A stretch of DNA of 64,000 nucleotides from an uncultured Candidatus Saccharibacteria bacterium (GTDB lineage Bacteria > Patescibacteriota > Saccharimonadia > Saccharimonadales > Saccharimonadaceae). The translations under genes and the position numbers were made by a program. Where the stretch lies: the NCBI GenBank assembly GCA_947253285.1, contig CAMXXV010000001.1, forward strand, positions 62,001-126,000, in the 5' to 3' direction. Under the pieces are notes generated by a model, which saw only the letters and a list, made by a program, of their open reading frames with translations, did not search any database and was not told the origin of the DNA. Below, in pieces: positions 6,507 to 13,017 of the stretch; position 1 is the first letter of the stretch; every line of letters begins with the position of its first letter.

Positions 6507-6701
6507 TTACTTATTAACTTTGCAAATTGGGTTGTCTCGGTCGTCGCCATACAATGTGCCCGGATAAGTCCAGGTGCAATTGTGCTTTGCGGCATATACA
6601 CGCATGTCAGCGTCGCATTTTGCGCCAAAGGCGAATGCGACAGCCAACATAGCGATGACGACGGCTACTAACGTGATGTTTGTTTTTATCTTTTTCAACA
6701 T
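6507..6701 (-). CDS. Small phage membrane or exported protein (64 aa)
   Basis: A short basic N-terminus (MLKKIKT) and a hydrophobic stretch of about 20 residues (NITLVAVVIAMLAVAFAFG) form a transmembrane anchor or signal peptide. A small polar domain follows with three cysteines (CDAD, NCTW, PICK). AAGGAG lies about 6 nt before ATG 6701. It belongs to the first part of the leftward early operon. The family is not recognised; the cysteines suggest an oxidised extracytoplasmic domain, so superinfection exclusion is one untested possibility. Confidence 0.65.
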   Translation of the reverse strand: MLKKIKTNITLVAVVIAMLAVAFAFGAKCDADMRVYAAKHNCTWTYPGTLYGDDRDNPICKVNK

Positions 6702-6725
6702 ATTTGCTCCTTGCAGTTTAATGAT

Positions 6726-6989
6726 TTATAAATGCAGACCATGTTTAAAAACATAGTTGTCAATTTCTCCATCAATCTCATTAGGAATATTCTTAAGGTC
6801 GTTATATAAGGACTCTATGGTGTCGTATTCCAATGTGGTTACTTGATTGTCGTCTGGGTCATAGAGATTAATTCTTACGGCAAAACCGCCGTTAGTCTTT
6901 AGTCTTTCGCTGACTGCCGCAATCTTTTCGTTCTCGATTTCCTCTCGATACATTTGCTGGTCGTAATAATCAGCTTGGTCGATATACAT
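6726..6989 (-). CDS. First gene of the leftward phage operon, hypothetical (87 aa)
   Basis: This 87-residue acidic protein starts MYIDQADYYDQQMYREEIENEK and has a predicted helix, then a strand region (GGFAVRINLYDPDDNQVTTLEY), and a final helix-strand unit. AGGAGG about 6 nt before ATG 6989 is one of the best ribosome sites in the region. As the promoter-proximal gene of the early operon it may be a small regulator or anti-host factor, but no motif supports a specific role. Confidence 0.65.
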   Translation of the reverse strand: MYIDQADYYDQQMYREEIENEKIAAVSERLKTNGGFAVRINLYDPDDNQVTTLEYDTIESLYNDLKNIPNEIDGEIDNYVFKHGLHL

Positions 6990-7065
6990 TTGTTCCTCCT
7001 TTATTTATTAACACTACGAAGAAGCAATACGAAGATAACAGTCGATTACTTCCTCGATTGAATTA

Positions 7066-7091
7066 ATAAAAAATACCCCATTTCAGGGGTA
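7066..7091 (-). terminator. Leftward rho-independent terminator
   Basis: In the minus sense TACCCC and GGGGTA (7074-7079 and 7086-7091) form a 6-bp stem around a 6-nt loop and are followed by TATTTTTTATT. It would stop leftward RNA coming from the right before it enters the phage operon, insulating it from chromosomal transcription. Confidence 0.65.
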
Positions 7092-7127
7092 GAAGATAGA
7101 TTGAACTTGGCTTAAGCGTTGTGTTTT

Positions 7128-7156
7128 TTGACTAAAACAATAAAGTATGGTAATGT
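7128..7156 (+). promoter_or_regulatory. Sigma70-type promoter for a candidate non-coding RNA
   Basis: TTGACT (7128-7133), a 17-nt spacer and TAATGT (7151-7156) with an upstream TGG make a good extended -10 promoter. Transcription would start near 7163. No start codon with a ribosome site follows, and the next feature is a terminator at 7401-7441. Confidence 0.6.
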
Positions 7157-7162
7157 AAAAGT

Positions 7163-7437
7163 GTCTCAATTCCTGTTCTAGGAGCGAGATGTAAAGTGAA
7201 AACAATTTAGCCTGCAATGGCGCAGGCTATGTCTACTTAGTAGCAAGCACTCTCCGAGTTGTAGGCATGTGCTATATACCCGATTGGCTGAGTCTCCTCC
7301 ACGTTCACTCCAAGGATTGATTCGCTAATTGCGCTACTATGATTATTTTTACGTGAGCTGTTTATGATTTGCTCTCACAGTAAAAATATTTAAGGTATAC
7401 CCCCCCTCTCTAACGGAGCTCTAGAGAGGGCTTTTCT
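7163..7437 (+). ncRNA. Candidate structured non-coding RNA of about 275 nt
   Basis: The stretch is bracketed by a good promoter and a terminator, lacks an ORF, and contains several stable hairpins: GCCTGC/GCAGGC (7210-7227), AGCAC/GTGCT (about 7246-7273), and a long hairpin near 7342-7388 in which TTTTTAC-GTGAG pairs with CTCAC-A-GTAAAAA. I looked for signatures of tmRNA, RNase P RNA, SRP RNA and 6S RNA and found none. It may be a phage or host small RNA, or simply a leader and attachment region. Expression is not shown. Confidence 0.45.
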
Positions 7438-7441
7438 TTTT
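7401..7441 (+). terminator. Rho-independent terminator before rpsP
   Basis: CCCTCTCT (7404-7411) pairs with AGAGAGGG (7423-7430) and is followed by a pyrimidine run CTTTTCTTTTT. It separates the upstream RNA from the rpsP operon. Confidence 0.8.
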
Positions 7442-7474
7442 GATATTTTATTATATAAGATGTTGATTTTGCTA

Positions 7475-7503
7475 TTGCGTTATTAGGCAATATAGAGTAA
7501 AAT
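7475..7503 (+). promoter_or_regulatory. rpsP operon promoter
   Basis: TTGCGT (7475-7480) and TAAAAT (7498-7503) are spaced by 17 nt. The predicted start near 7510 gives a leader of about 40 nt with a purine-rich ribosome site (GGACGAAGAGGAAG) before ATG 7550. Confidence 0.6.
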
Positions 7504-7549
7504 AATATTTAAGCCGTCATTAAGAGTTAAAAAGGACGAAGAGGAAGAA

Positions 7550-7891
7550 ATGTTAACTATCCGTTTACAACGATTAGGTAAGGCGCATTATGCGACTTAT
7601 CGCATTGTAGTACAAGATTCACATAGCCATCCAACTAGTGGTAAGGTTGTGAGCTATTTAGGCTCTTACAATCCTCATACTAAGGCTGTTGAATTAAACA
7701 AGGATGATGCTAACAAGTTTCTATCAAATGGTGCGCAGCCAACTACTCGTGTTGCCGCTTTATTTGAGAAGGAAGGTGTTGCATTACCTAGCTGGGTGAA
7801 GAAATTTAGCGCTGCACAAAAGGGCGCTGTTCGTAATCCAGAAAAGCTACGTAAGAATCAGCCTAAAGAGGCTGAAGCTGTCGAAGCTTAG
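7550..7891 (+). CDS. rpsP: 30S ribosomal protein S16
   Basis: This 113-residue protein opens with the S16 signature (MLTIRLQRLGKAHYATYRIVV followed by SYLGSYNPHTK). S16 binds 16S rRNA early in 30S assembly. The core is of usual length (about 80-90 residues); the extra C-terminal ~25 residues are Lys/Glu/Ala-rich. A GAGGAAG lies before ATG 7550. A KH-domain protein and trmD follow in the order known from the rpsP-khpA-rimM-trmD operon of many bacteria, but rimM is absent here. Confidence 0.97.
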   Translation: MLTIRLQRLGKAHYATYRIVVQDSHSHPTSGKVVSYLGSYNPHTKAVELNKDDANKFLSNGAQPTTRVAALFEKEGVALPSWVKKFSAAQKGAVRNPEKLRKNQPKEAEAVEA

Positions 7892-7898
7892 ATAAATT

Positions 7899-7945
7899 GC
7901 CACTCATCTGGCTAGTAGCTTGGTGAGTGGCCAGAGTTGTTTTTG
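7899..7945 (+). terminator. Hairpin after rpsP, possible terminator or attenuator
   Basis: GCCACTCA (7899-7906) pairs with TGAGTGGC (7924-7931), and a T-rich run (GTTGTTTTTG) follows a few bases later. The imperfect tail suggests partial termination between rpsP and khpA. Confidence 0.5.
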
Positions 7946-7978
7946 TATCATATTAATATTAATGAAAGAAGTGGGAGT

Positions 7979-8359
7979 ATGATTGAAAAAGATTTTATCA
8001 AATACATCACAGAACAGATTGTAGAAAATCCGAAAGACGTTAGAATAGAGCGCGTTACCGATGAATCTGGCGTATTGCTTAAGCTTTGGGTTAACAAGGC
8101 TGATTTGGGGCGCATTATTGGTTCTCATGGTGATACTGCTGTAGCGTTACGGACTTTATTGCGCGCGTTAGGCACTAAGAATAGTGAACACTATTATCTT
8201 AAAATTATTAATACCGATGAGATTGATGATTCTACTGAGCAGAAGAATGATGACAAGCCGGCTGTGGAAAATAATTCCTCTGAAAATGTGGAAAACACTG
8301 ATGACCGCCTAAAAAATCTCAAAAAAGGTATTGCGGAAATCAACGACCTTGATATATAA
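7979..8359 (+). CDS. khpA: KH-domain RNA-binding protein (KhpA-like)
   Basis: The first ~75 residues form a single KH domain: VENPKDVRIERV, then LKLWVNKADLGRIIGSHGDTAVALRTLL, in which GRIIGSHG is the GxxG RNA-binding loop. KhpA works with KhpB in many bacteria and affects division and RNA metabolism. The C-terminal ~50 residues are acidic and Asn-rich, an addition not found in the short family members (about 80 residues). I used ATG 7979; a longer frame from 7937 is less likely because GGGAG lies immediately before 7979. It sits between rpsP and trmD, the standard location of this gene. Confidence 0.88.
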   Translation: MIEKDFIKYITEQIVENPKDVRIERVTDESGVLLKLWVNKADLGRIIGSHGDTAVALRTLLRALGTKNSEHYYLKIINTDEIDDSTEQKNDDKPAVENNSSENVENTDDRLKNLKKGIAEINDLDI

Positions 8360-8420
8360 TTATATCAGTTCGAAGTTGTGCGCGAACTAAATAAAATAAA
8401 TGCGAGATTTATTTGTGCCT

Positions 8421-8453
8421 GAAAGACGTCCTTGATAGAGGGGCGTCTTTTTG
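8421..8453 (+). terminator. Terminator between khpA and trmD
   Basis: AAAGACG and CGTCTTT form a stem followed by TTTTTGG. It ends the rpsP-khpA transcript just upstream of the separate trmD promoter and shows that the trmD frame cannot start as far back as 8413. Confidence 0.75.
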
Positions 8454-8459
8454 GTTATA

Positions 8460-8468
8460 TGCTATAAT
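8460..8468 (+). promoter_or_regulatory. Extended -10 for a leaderless trmD transcript
   Basis: TGCTATAAT ends at 8468 and GTG begins at 8476, so the predicted RNA start (about 8475) coincides with the initiation codon. No Shine-Dalgarno exists. The same arrangement recurs at many genes in the window. Confidence 0.65.
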
Positions 8469-8475
8469 TTTAGTA

Positions 8476-9126
8476 GTGAAGAGATTTTTAATTATTACGT
8501 TATTTCCTGAAATCATTGAACCAGTACTAAATTCATCAATGATGTGGAAAGCACAAAAAGACGGCAAAGCGGAGTTTCAATTGCTCAATTTGCGTGATTT
8601 TGGTTTAGGCCCGCGTCACCAAGTGGATGACAAGCCATTTGGCGGGGGCGCTGGTATGCTGCTAATGATTGAGCCGCTAAGTAAGGCAATAGCTCGTGCC
8701 AAAGAAATGCTACCCGGCGCTAGAGTGTTACTGATGTCGCCAACCCCAAATATTTGGTGTCAAAAGAAGGCACAAGAGTTTGCTGAGAGTAATGATAACT
8801 ATATAATCGTTTGTGGTCGTTACGAGGGCTTTGATGCGCGCGTAGAGGCGTTAATTGATGAAAAGATATCGATTGGTCGCTATGTCTTGACGGGTGGTGA
8901 GTTGCCGGCATTGTCGATTATTGATTCGGTGGTACGTTTGTTGCCGGGAGTGTTGGGCGGCGGTGCTGAGGCTACGGCGCTAGAAAGCTATTCTGATGAA
9001 GCTGAGTTTGAATATCCTCAATATACTCGCCCAGAAGTGTTTGAAGGGCAGGCAGTGCCAAAAGTGCTACTATCGGGTGACCACGCTAAAGTATTAGCTT
9101 GGCGGCGTGAACACGAAGTAAAATAG
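8476..9126 (+). CDS. trmD: tRNA (guanine-N1)-methyltransferase
   Basis: TrmD makes m1G37 in tRNAs to prevent frameshifting, using S-adenosylmethionine in a trefoil-knot fold. The 216-residue protein opens FLIITLFPEII and contains the knot motifs DKPFGGGAGML, VCGRYEGFDARVE, SIGRYVLTGGELPA and a C-terminal YTRPEVFEG. GTG 8476 is chosen because it gives the canonical N-terminus and lies 7 nt after a TATAAT; the longer frame starting upstream would contain the terminator at 8421-8453. Its independent promoter uncouples it from rpsP and khpA. Confidence 0.96.
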   Translation: MKRFLIITLFPEIIEPVLNSSMMWKAQKDGKAEFQLLNLRDFGLGPRHQVDDKPFGGGAGMLLMIEPLSKAIARAKEMLPGARVLLMSPTPNIWCQKKAQEFAESNDNYIIVCGRYEGFDARVEALIDEKISIGRYVLTGGELPALSIIDSVVRLLPGVLGGGAEATALESYSDEAEFEYPQYTRPEVFEGQAVPKVLLSGDHAKVLAWRREHEVK

Positions 9127-9142
9127 ATGATTTATTAAAATA

Positions 9143-9176
9143 AAATAGAACACTATGTGAGTGTTCTATTTTTAAT
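9143..9176. terminator. Bidirectional terminator between trmD and copA
   Basis: AAATAGAACACT (9143-9154) and AGTGTTCTATTT (9160-9171) form a perfect 12-bp stem with A-rich and T-rich flanks on the two sides. The remaining bases up to 9357 hold another GC-rich hairpin (GAGCCGGC with GCCGGCTC, about 9184-9211) and AT-rich sequence without a gene. Confidence 0.85.
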
Positions 9177-9357
9177 ACAAAGAAGAGCCGGCAAGAGGTA
9201 GTGGCCGGCTCAAAAGAGGTGTGTGGTGGAGACAAAAGCAAAAATTCGCTCTAGAACTATTTGTTTCAAGTTTTTTGTTTGAACTTTTGCTTGTTATTAT
9301 ATTAACACATGCACTATACGGTTGCAATAGTATTTTGCACTTTTTACAACAATTTTT

Positions 9358-11445
9358 TTAATGAATTACGATTAGGTAAATTGCCGAGAATAAAATGAAC
9401 AATGTAACTGGTGAAATGGCTGCTATGATGTCGCGTTTACCCAGCTTTATTGTACGCAATGTAGTAGAATTTATAACAACCGCAACTGATGATAGCGCCA
9501 TAATCAAGCTAGCTAGCTCGGGATGCATCTGAACACCAAATGGTGCCAATGCGCCAGCGGCGATTGGCATGCTAATGAGGTTATAGAATATAGCAAAAAA
9601 GATATTTTGGTATGATTTACTATTGGTGGCCTTAGCGAGATGGATGGCATGGCAGATATCGAGTGGGTCTCCCGAAGCCAATACGATGTCACCCGCCTCA
9701 ATAGCGATATCGGCTCCAGTGCCAATGGCTAAGCCAACATCTGCTGTAGCGATAGCTGGCGCATCATTAACGCCGTCGCCCAACATAGCAATACATTTAC
9801 CTTCCTGTTGAAGAGAAATGATTGTGTCAACTTTTCCTTCTGGTGTGATATTTGAAATCACTTTTTTAATTCCTAAGCGGTTTGCTATAGCCTTTGCTGT
9901 GCCCGAATTGTCGCCCGATAACAAGTAAGTATCGATGCCCATCTTATGCAACATACGGATTGTGTGAGCCGAGGTAGGTTTTGGCTGGTCGGAAATAGCA
10001 AAATATGCAATTAATTCATTATTAGTAGATAGATAGCAAACATGCTTGCCCGATTTATGCAGTCTACTAGTGTCGGGCAACTCGCCGCGAAGATGTTTTG
10101 TGGCTAAGGTGGAATTACCGACAAAGTATTTTTTGCCATTAATTTTACCGCAGACACCTTGGCCATTAATAACATTGAAGCCGGATACTGGTAATAATTT
10201 TAGACGACTATGTTCAGCGCGTTTGACGATAGCTTGGCTTAATGCGTAGTTACTATTTTCTTCTAAGCTAGCGGCGATTTGTAGAGCTACTTTGCTGCTG
10301 CCTTGCAGCGCTACGATATCGGTAACGGTTGGTTTACCTTCAGTTAAGGTGCCAGTTTTATCGAATACAATGGTATCAACTTTAGCCAGTTTTTGAAATG
10401 ATAGGGCATTCTTGACAAAAATGTTGAATTTGGCAGCACGATCAATGCCGGTAGTTAAGGCTGTGGGTACGGCTAATCCAAAGGCACATGGGCAGGCAAT
10501 CATCAATACCGAGATGAAGGCGATGAGTGCAGTCGAAAGAGCTGAGTTGAGGATATAGAACCAAATGACGAATGTTATGAGGGCAAAGGTAATAATGAAT
10601 GGTACGAATATTGTTGAAATACGGTCCGAAATATTAGTTGATGTTTGGTGCGACGAGCGTGCATTTTGCATTATATCTACAATGCGCGACAATGTACTAT
10701 CGCCTTCGCTAGAATCGGCAATAATTTCAATCTGACCTTGGCCATTAATGGTGCCACCAACAACACTATCGCCAAGCTTTTTATCTACGGCGATACTTTC
10801 ACCAGTAATCATTGATTCATCTACACTAGTAACGCCACGGGCAACTACGCCATCTGCTGGGATGATTTCGTTTGGCAGAATTAAGATACGGTCGCCCGGT
10901 TGAATGCGGCGAGCTGGAATATCGGAGTGGTTGCCACTGTTGATTAAATGTGCGCGACGTGGGCGGAGGCGTAATAGCTTGCGAACGCTTTGGCTGGTGT
11001 AGTGTGTGGCGCGAGCTTCGACATATTTACCGAGGGTAACAAAGAGAAAGAGAAATACTACAGTTTCAAAATAGAGGTGTGGTGTGGTGAATGAGTAGTT
11101 CATGAAGATGCTGCGTTGATTAACGATATATGTCAGATAAGATACCCATGAATAAACATAGGCGGTGGCTGTGCCGATAAATATGATGCTATCCATGTTA
11201 AATAGACGCTGCCGTAAGCCGCGAATCATATTGTGAAAGAAACTAGATCCTAAATATACAATGGCAATAGTGGCAATAATAAATGATGCTGGGGCGGTGT
11301 ATGGTTTAAGCTCCTGTGCAAACGGCACATTATTGCCAAACAAGTCAATTGTTAAAAAATAAATAAATGGTATCGTTAATATAATGGCTAAAATAAGCCG
11401 ATCGCGCCACAGTTTGACGCTGCTAATTCTAATATTATTAGACAT
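9358..11445 (-). CDS. copA: Cu+-exporting P-type ATPase
   Basis: This 695-residue P1B ATPase exports monovalent copper (or silver). It shows the CPC metal motif in the sixth helix (SVLMIACPCAFGLAVP), the phosphorylation site DKTGTLTEGKPTVT, the actuator TGES (SMITGESIAV), the hinge MLGDGVNDAPA, and the C-terminal helix signatures YNLISMPIAAG and MALSSVAVV typical of the Cu+ subgroup. It lacks the N-terminal HMA metal-binding domain that most CopA proteins have and starts directly with the first transmembrane helix. A G-rich ribosome site (GAGGGGGG) precedes ATG 11445. No copper chaperone or CsoR/CueR regulator lies next to it. Confidence 0.93.
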   Translation of the reverse strand: MSNNIRISSVKLWRDRLILAIILTIPFIYFLTIDLFGNNVPFAQELKPYTAPASFIIATIAIVYLGSSFFHNMIRGLRQRLFNMDSIIFIGTATAYVYSWVSYLTYIVNQRSIFMNYSFTTPHLYFETVVFLFLFVTLGKYVEARATHYTSQSVRKLLRLRPRRAHLINSGNHSDIPARRIQPGDRILILPNEIIPADGVVARGVTSVDESMITGESIAVDKKLGDSVVGGTINGQGQIEIIADSSEGDSTLSRIVDIMQNARSSHQTSTNISDRISTIFVPFIITFALITFVIWFYILNSALSTALIAFISVLMIACPCAFGLAVPTALTTGIDRAAKFNIFVKNALSFQKLAKVDTIVFDKTGTLTEGKPTVTDIVALQGSSKVALQIAASLEENSNYALSQAIVKRAEHSRLKLLPVSGFNVINGQGVCGKINGKKYFVGNSTLATKHLRGELPDTSRLHKSGKHVCYLSTNNELIAYFAISDQPKPTSAHTIRMLHKMGIDTYLLSGDNSGTAKAIANRLGIKKVISNITPEGKVDTIISLQQEGKCIAMLGDGVNDAPAIATADVGLAIGTGADIAIEAGDIVLASGDPLDICHAIHLAKATNSKSYQNIFFAIFYNLISMPIAAGALAPFGVQMHPELASLIMALSSVAVVINSTTLRTIKLGKRDIIAAISPVTLFILFSAIYLIVIH

Positions 11446-11505
11446 ACACCCCCCTCTTCAATAACTATATATAATTATACTAAATTATTCTAAATAATGC
11501 TAATG

Positions 11506-12315
11506 CTAAAACGCTTTTATACCGATACAAGCAACAACAATGACGGCAGCAAGGATGACACGGTAATAGCCAAAAGCTTTGACGCCGCGCTTTGAGAGAT
11601 AATTAAGCAAGAATTTGATGGCCGCCATGCCGAAGACGAAAGCGGCAATATTACCTAGCAATACTACTGGCCAAGCTTGGACTAAATAGCTATGGTCGCT
11701 GACAATTAATTTTGCAACTAAAGCTAGCATTACCGGTAAAGATGCCATAAATGAGTATTCAGCAGCTGATTTGGAGTCCAACCCCATGAATTCACCGGCA
11801 ATAATAGTGGAGCCGGAGCGGGATACACCAGGAATCAGGGCACAGCATTGTGCTAGGCCAATAACGAGGGCGCGCAGCGGAGTTAGATTGTGGCCGTTAG
11901 CTACCTTCGACCGATGTGGTAATTTATCAAGAATAATCATTAAAAATCCTACTAGACCCATTGCAATTGCTACTACTGTGGCTGAAGTGAAGAAATTGGA
12001 GTGTTCGATTAATTTGTGAAGCAATAGGCCAACTAGGCACACCGGAAAGGCGGTAATAATAAGGTTGCGGAATAGTTTGTAGTCGTGTTTAATAAATACC
12101 TGCCGAAAGAGGTCGGCGATGCGATGTCGAAAGAAGATAATTAGCGCTAGGACGGTGCCAAAATCGAGTGCTTGTACTAAAAGATGGAGGTTGTTGTGGT
12201 CGCGAAAAACGTCGCCTAGTACAATAAGATGACCCGAAGATGAGACTGGGATGAATTCAGTTAAGCCTTGGACGGCGCCGAGAATAAGTGTTTCAATAAA
12301 AGTAATGATATCCAT
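11506..12315 (-). CDS. uppP: Undecaprenyl-diphosphatase (BacA family)
   Basis: This 269-residue integral membrane enzyme recycles undecaprenyl pyrophosphate to the monophosphate carrier used for peptidoglycan and glycan export. The family motifs are clear: AVQGLTEFIPVSSSGHLIVLGD near the start and PGVSRSGSTIIAGEFMGL in the second half, giving the Glu, Ser and Arg of the active site. Seven to eight hydrophobic helices are visible. Its ATG overlaps the stop of the upstream DUF308 gene by one base, so the two are probably co-translated. Confidence 0.96.
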   Translation of the reverse strand: MDIITFIETLILGAVQGLTEFIPVSSSGHLIVLGDVFRDHNNLHLLVQALDFGTVLALIIFFRHRIADLFRQVFIKHDYKLFRNLIITAFPVCLVGLLLHKLIEHSNFFTSATVVAIAMGLVGFLMIILDKLPHRSKVANGHNLTPLRALVIGLAQCCALIPGVSRSGSTIIAGEFMGLDSKSAAEYSFMASLPVMLALVAKLIVSDHSYLVQAWPVVLLGNIAAFVFGMAAIKFLLNYLSKRGVKAFGYYRVILAAVIVVACIGIKAF

Positions 12316-12950
12316 TAATTATCCTTATGTAATTCTATTGGTTTAACTTCAGCTTCAATTGCATTAGCTTCACGTGGGTTGGTGATTGGTTTGATTAATT
12401 TTAGCGCGGTACGGCGAATCTGGTACAAATAGTAGGCAGATAAGATGCCATGCCCAAAAATATAAAGCCCGACGAGCCAAATCATAGCATCGGCAGTTAA
12501 TTGGGGTAGAAATAATGCGGTTGCACCAAAAATTAAGCCAGCGATGCCAAGAATTAACATGTTGAGACGATTTTGGTCTGGGTTAGAGTAGCTAGCGGTA
12601 ATGATATCGAAAAAGGATTGTAAAATAATAAATACGGCCAGCAAAATGCCAATGGCGACATGCAATATAGCAGGGGCGATTAAAATATATAATCCACCGA
12701 CAATACCAATTATTGACCATAGAGAAGGTAGCCACCAGAGTGGACGAAGCTTGGGCTGGTTGATACTACGGGCTAGTGTAAAAATGGAAGCAGCTATTAC
12801 ACAGAAGGCGATAAAATAAATAAGTACATTGAGAATATAATGTGGCCATAGCAGGATAGCACCACCAAACAGAATACCTACTACACTGCTGGCTAGTGCT
12901 AGCCACCAGATGCTATTGAGAGTGTCGCCAAGTTGTTTAAATGATATCAT
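12315..12950 (-). CDS. DUF308/HdeD-family membrane protein
   Basis: This 211-residue protein has six hydrophobic segments in three similar pairs, a pattern of the HdeD/DUF308 family (WWLALASSVVGILFGGAILLWP, then WSIIGIVGGLYIL and LILGIAGLIFGATALFLP with the recurring Gly-x-x-x-Gly and Leu-x-x-Pro features). HdeD is linked to acid resistance in enterobacteria; the role elsewhere is unknown. A basic and acidic cytoplasmic tail follows the last helix. AAGGAA precedes ATG 12950. It is the first gene of a two-gene unit with uppP, hinting at an envelope function. Confidence 0.8.
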   Translation of the reverse strand: MISFKQLGDTLNSIWWLALASSVVGILFGGAILLWPHYILNVLIYFIAFCVIAASIFTLARSINQPKLRPLWWLPSLWSIIGIVGGLYILIAPAILHVAIGILLAVFIILQSFFDIITASYSNPDQNRLNMLILGIAGLIFGATALFLPQLTADAMIWLVGLYIFGHGILSAYYLYQIRRTALKLIKPITNPREANAIEAEVKPIELHKDN

Positions 12951-13017
12951 AAAATTCCTTGTATCTATTTTAGCGCTTAAGCCATAATAATGCCATAGGT
13001 ATGCTAAAATATGTTAT

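Larger units (their letters stand above)
6990..7549. other. Prophage-chromosome junction, gene-free
   Basis: No credible protein gene lies in these 560 bases. The segment holds the unseen promoter of the leftward phage operon, a minus-strand terminator (7066-7091), a plus-strand promoter (7128-7156), a candidate RNA ending at 7401-7441, and the rpsP promoter (7475-7503). The attachment site should be near here, but no direct repeat can be tested because the other phage end is outside the window. Confidence 0.6.

Noticed and set aside
7237..7374. Open minus-strand frame of 45 codons inside the candidate RNA
   Set aside because: It has no ATG and no usable start with a ribosome site. A frame of this length is expected by chance, and the strand is opposite to the promoter.
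7163..7437. tmRNA, RNase P RNA, SRP RNA or 6S RNA
   Set aside because: I checked both strands for the tRNA-like ends and tag codons of tmRNA, the conserved GGAAAGTCC core of RNase P RNA, the SRP tetraloop region and a 6S-type long hairpin. None was found.
8413..8475. Longer trmD starting at 8413
   Set aside because: The extension covers a terminator hairpin and the promoter; the canonical TrmD N-terminus starts at GTG 8476.
9623..9811. Antisense frames in copA and in other long genes (for example 16687-16944, 35985-36542, 49110-49472)
   Set aside because: They lie fully inside well-supported genes, have no ribosome site and show no recognisable protein features.
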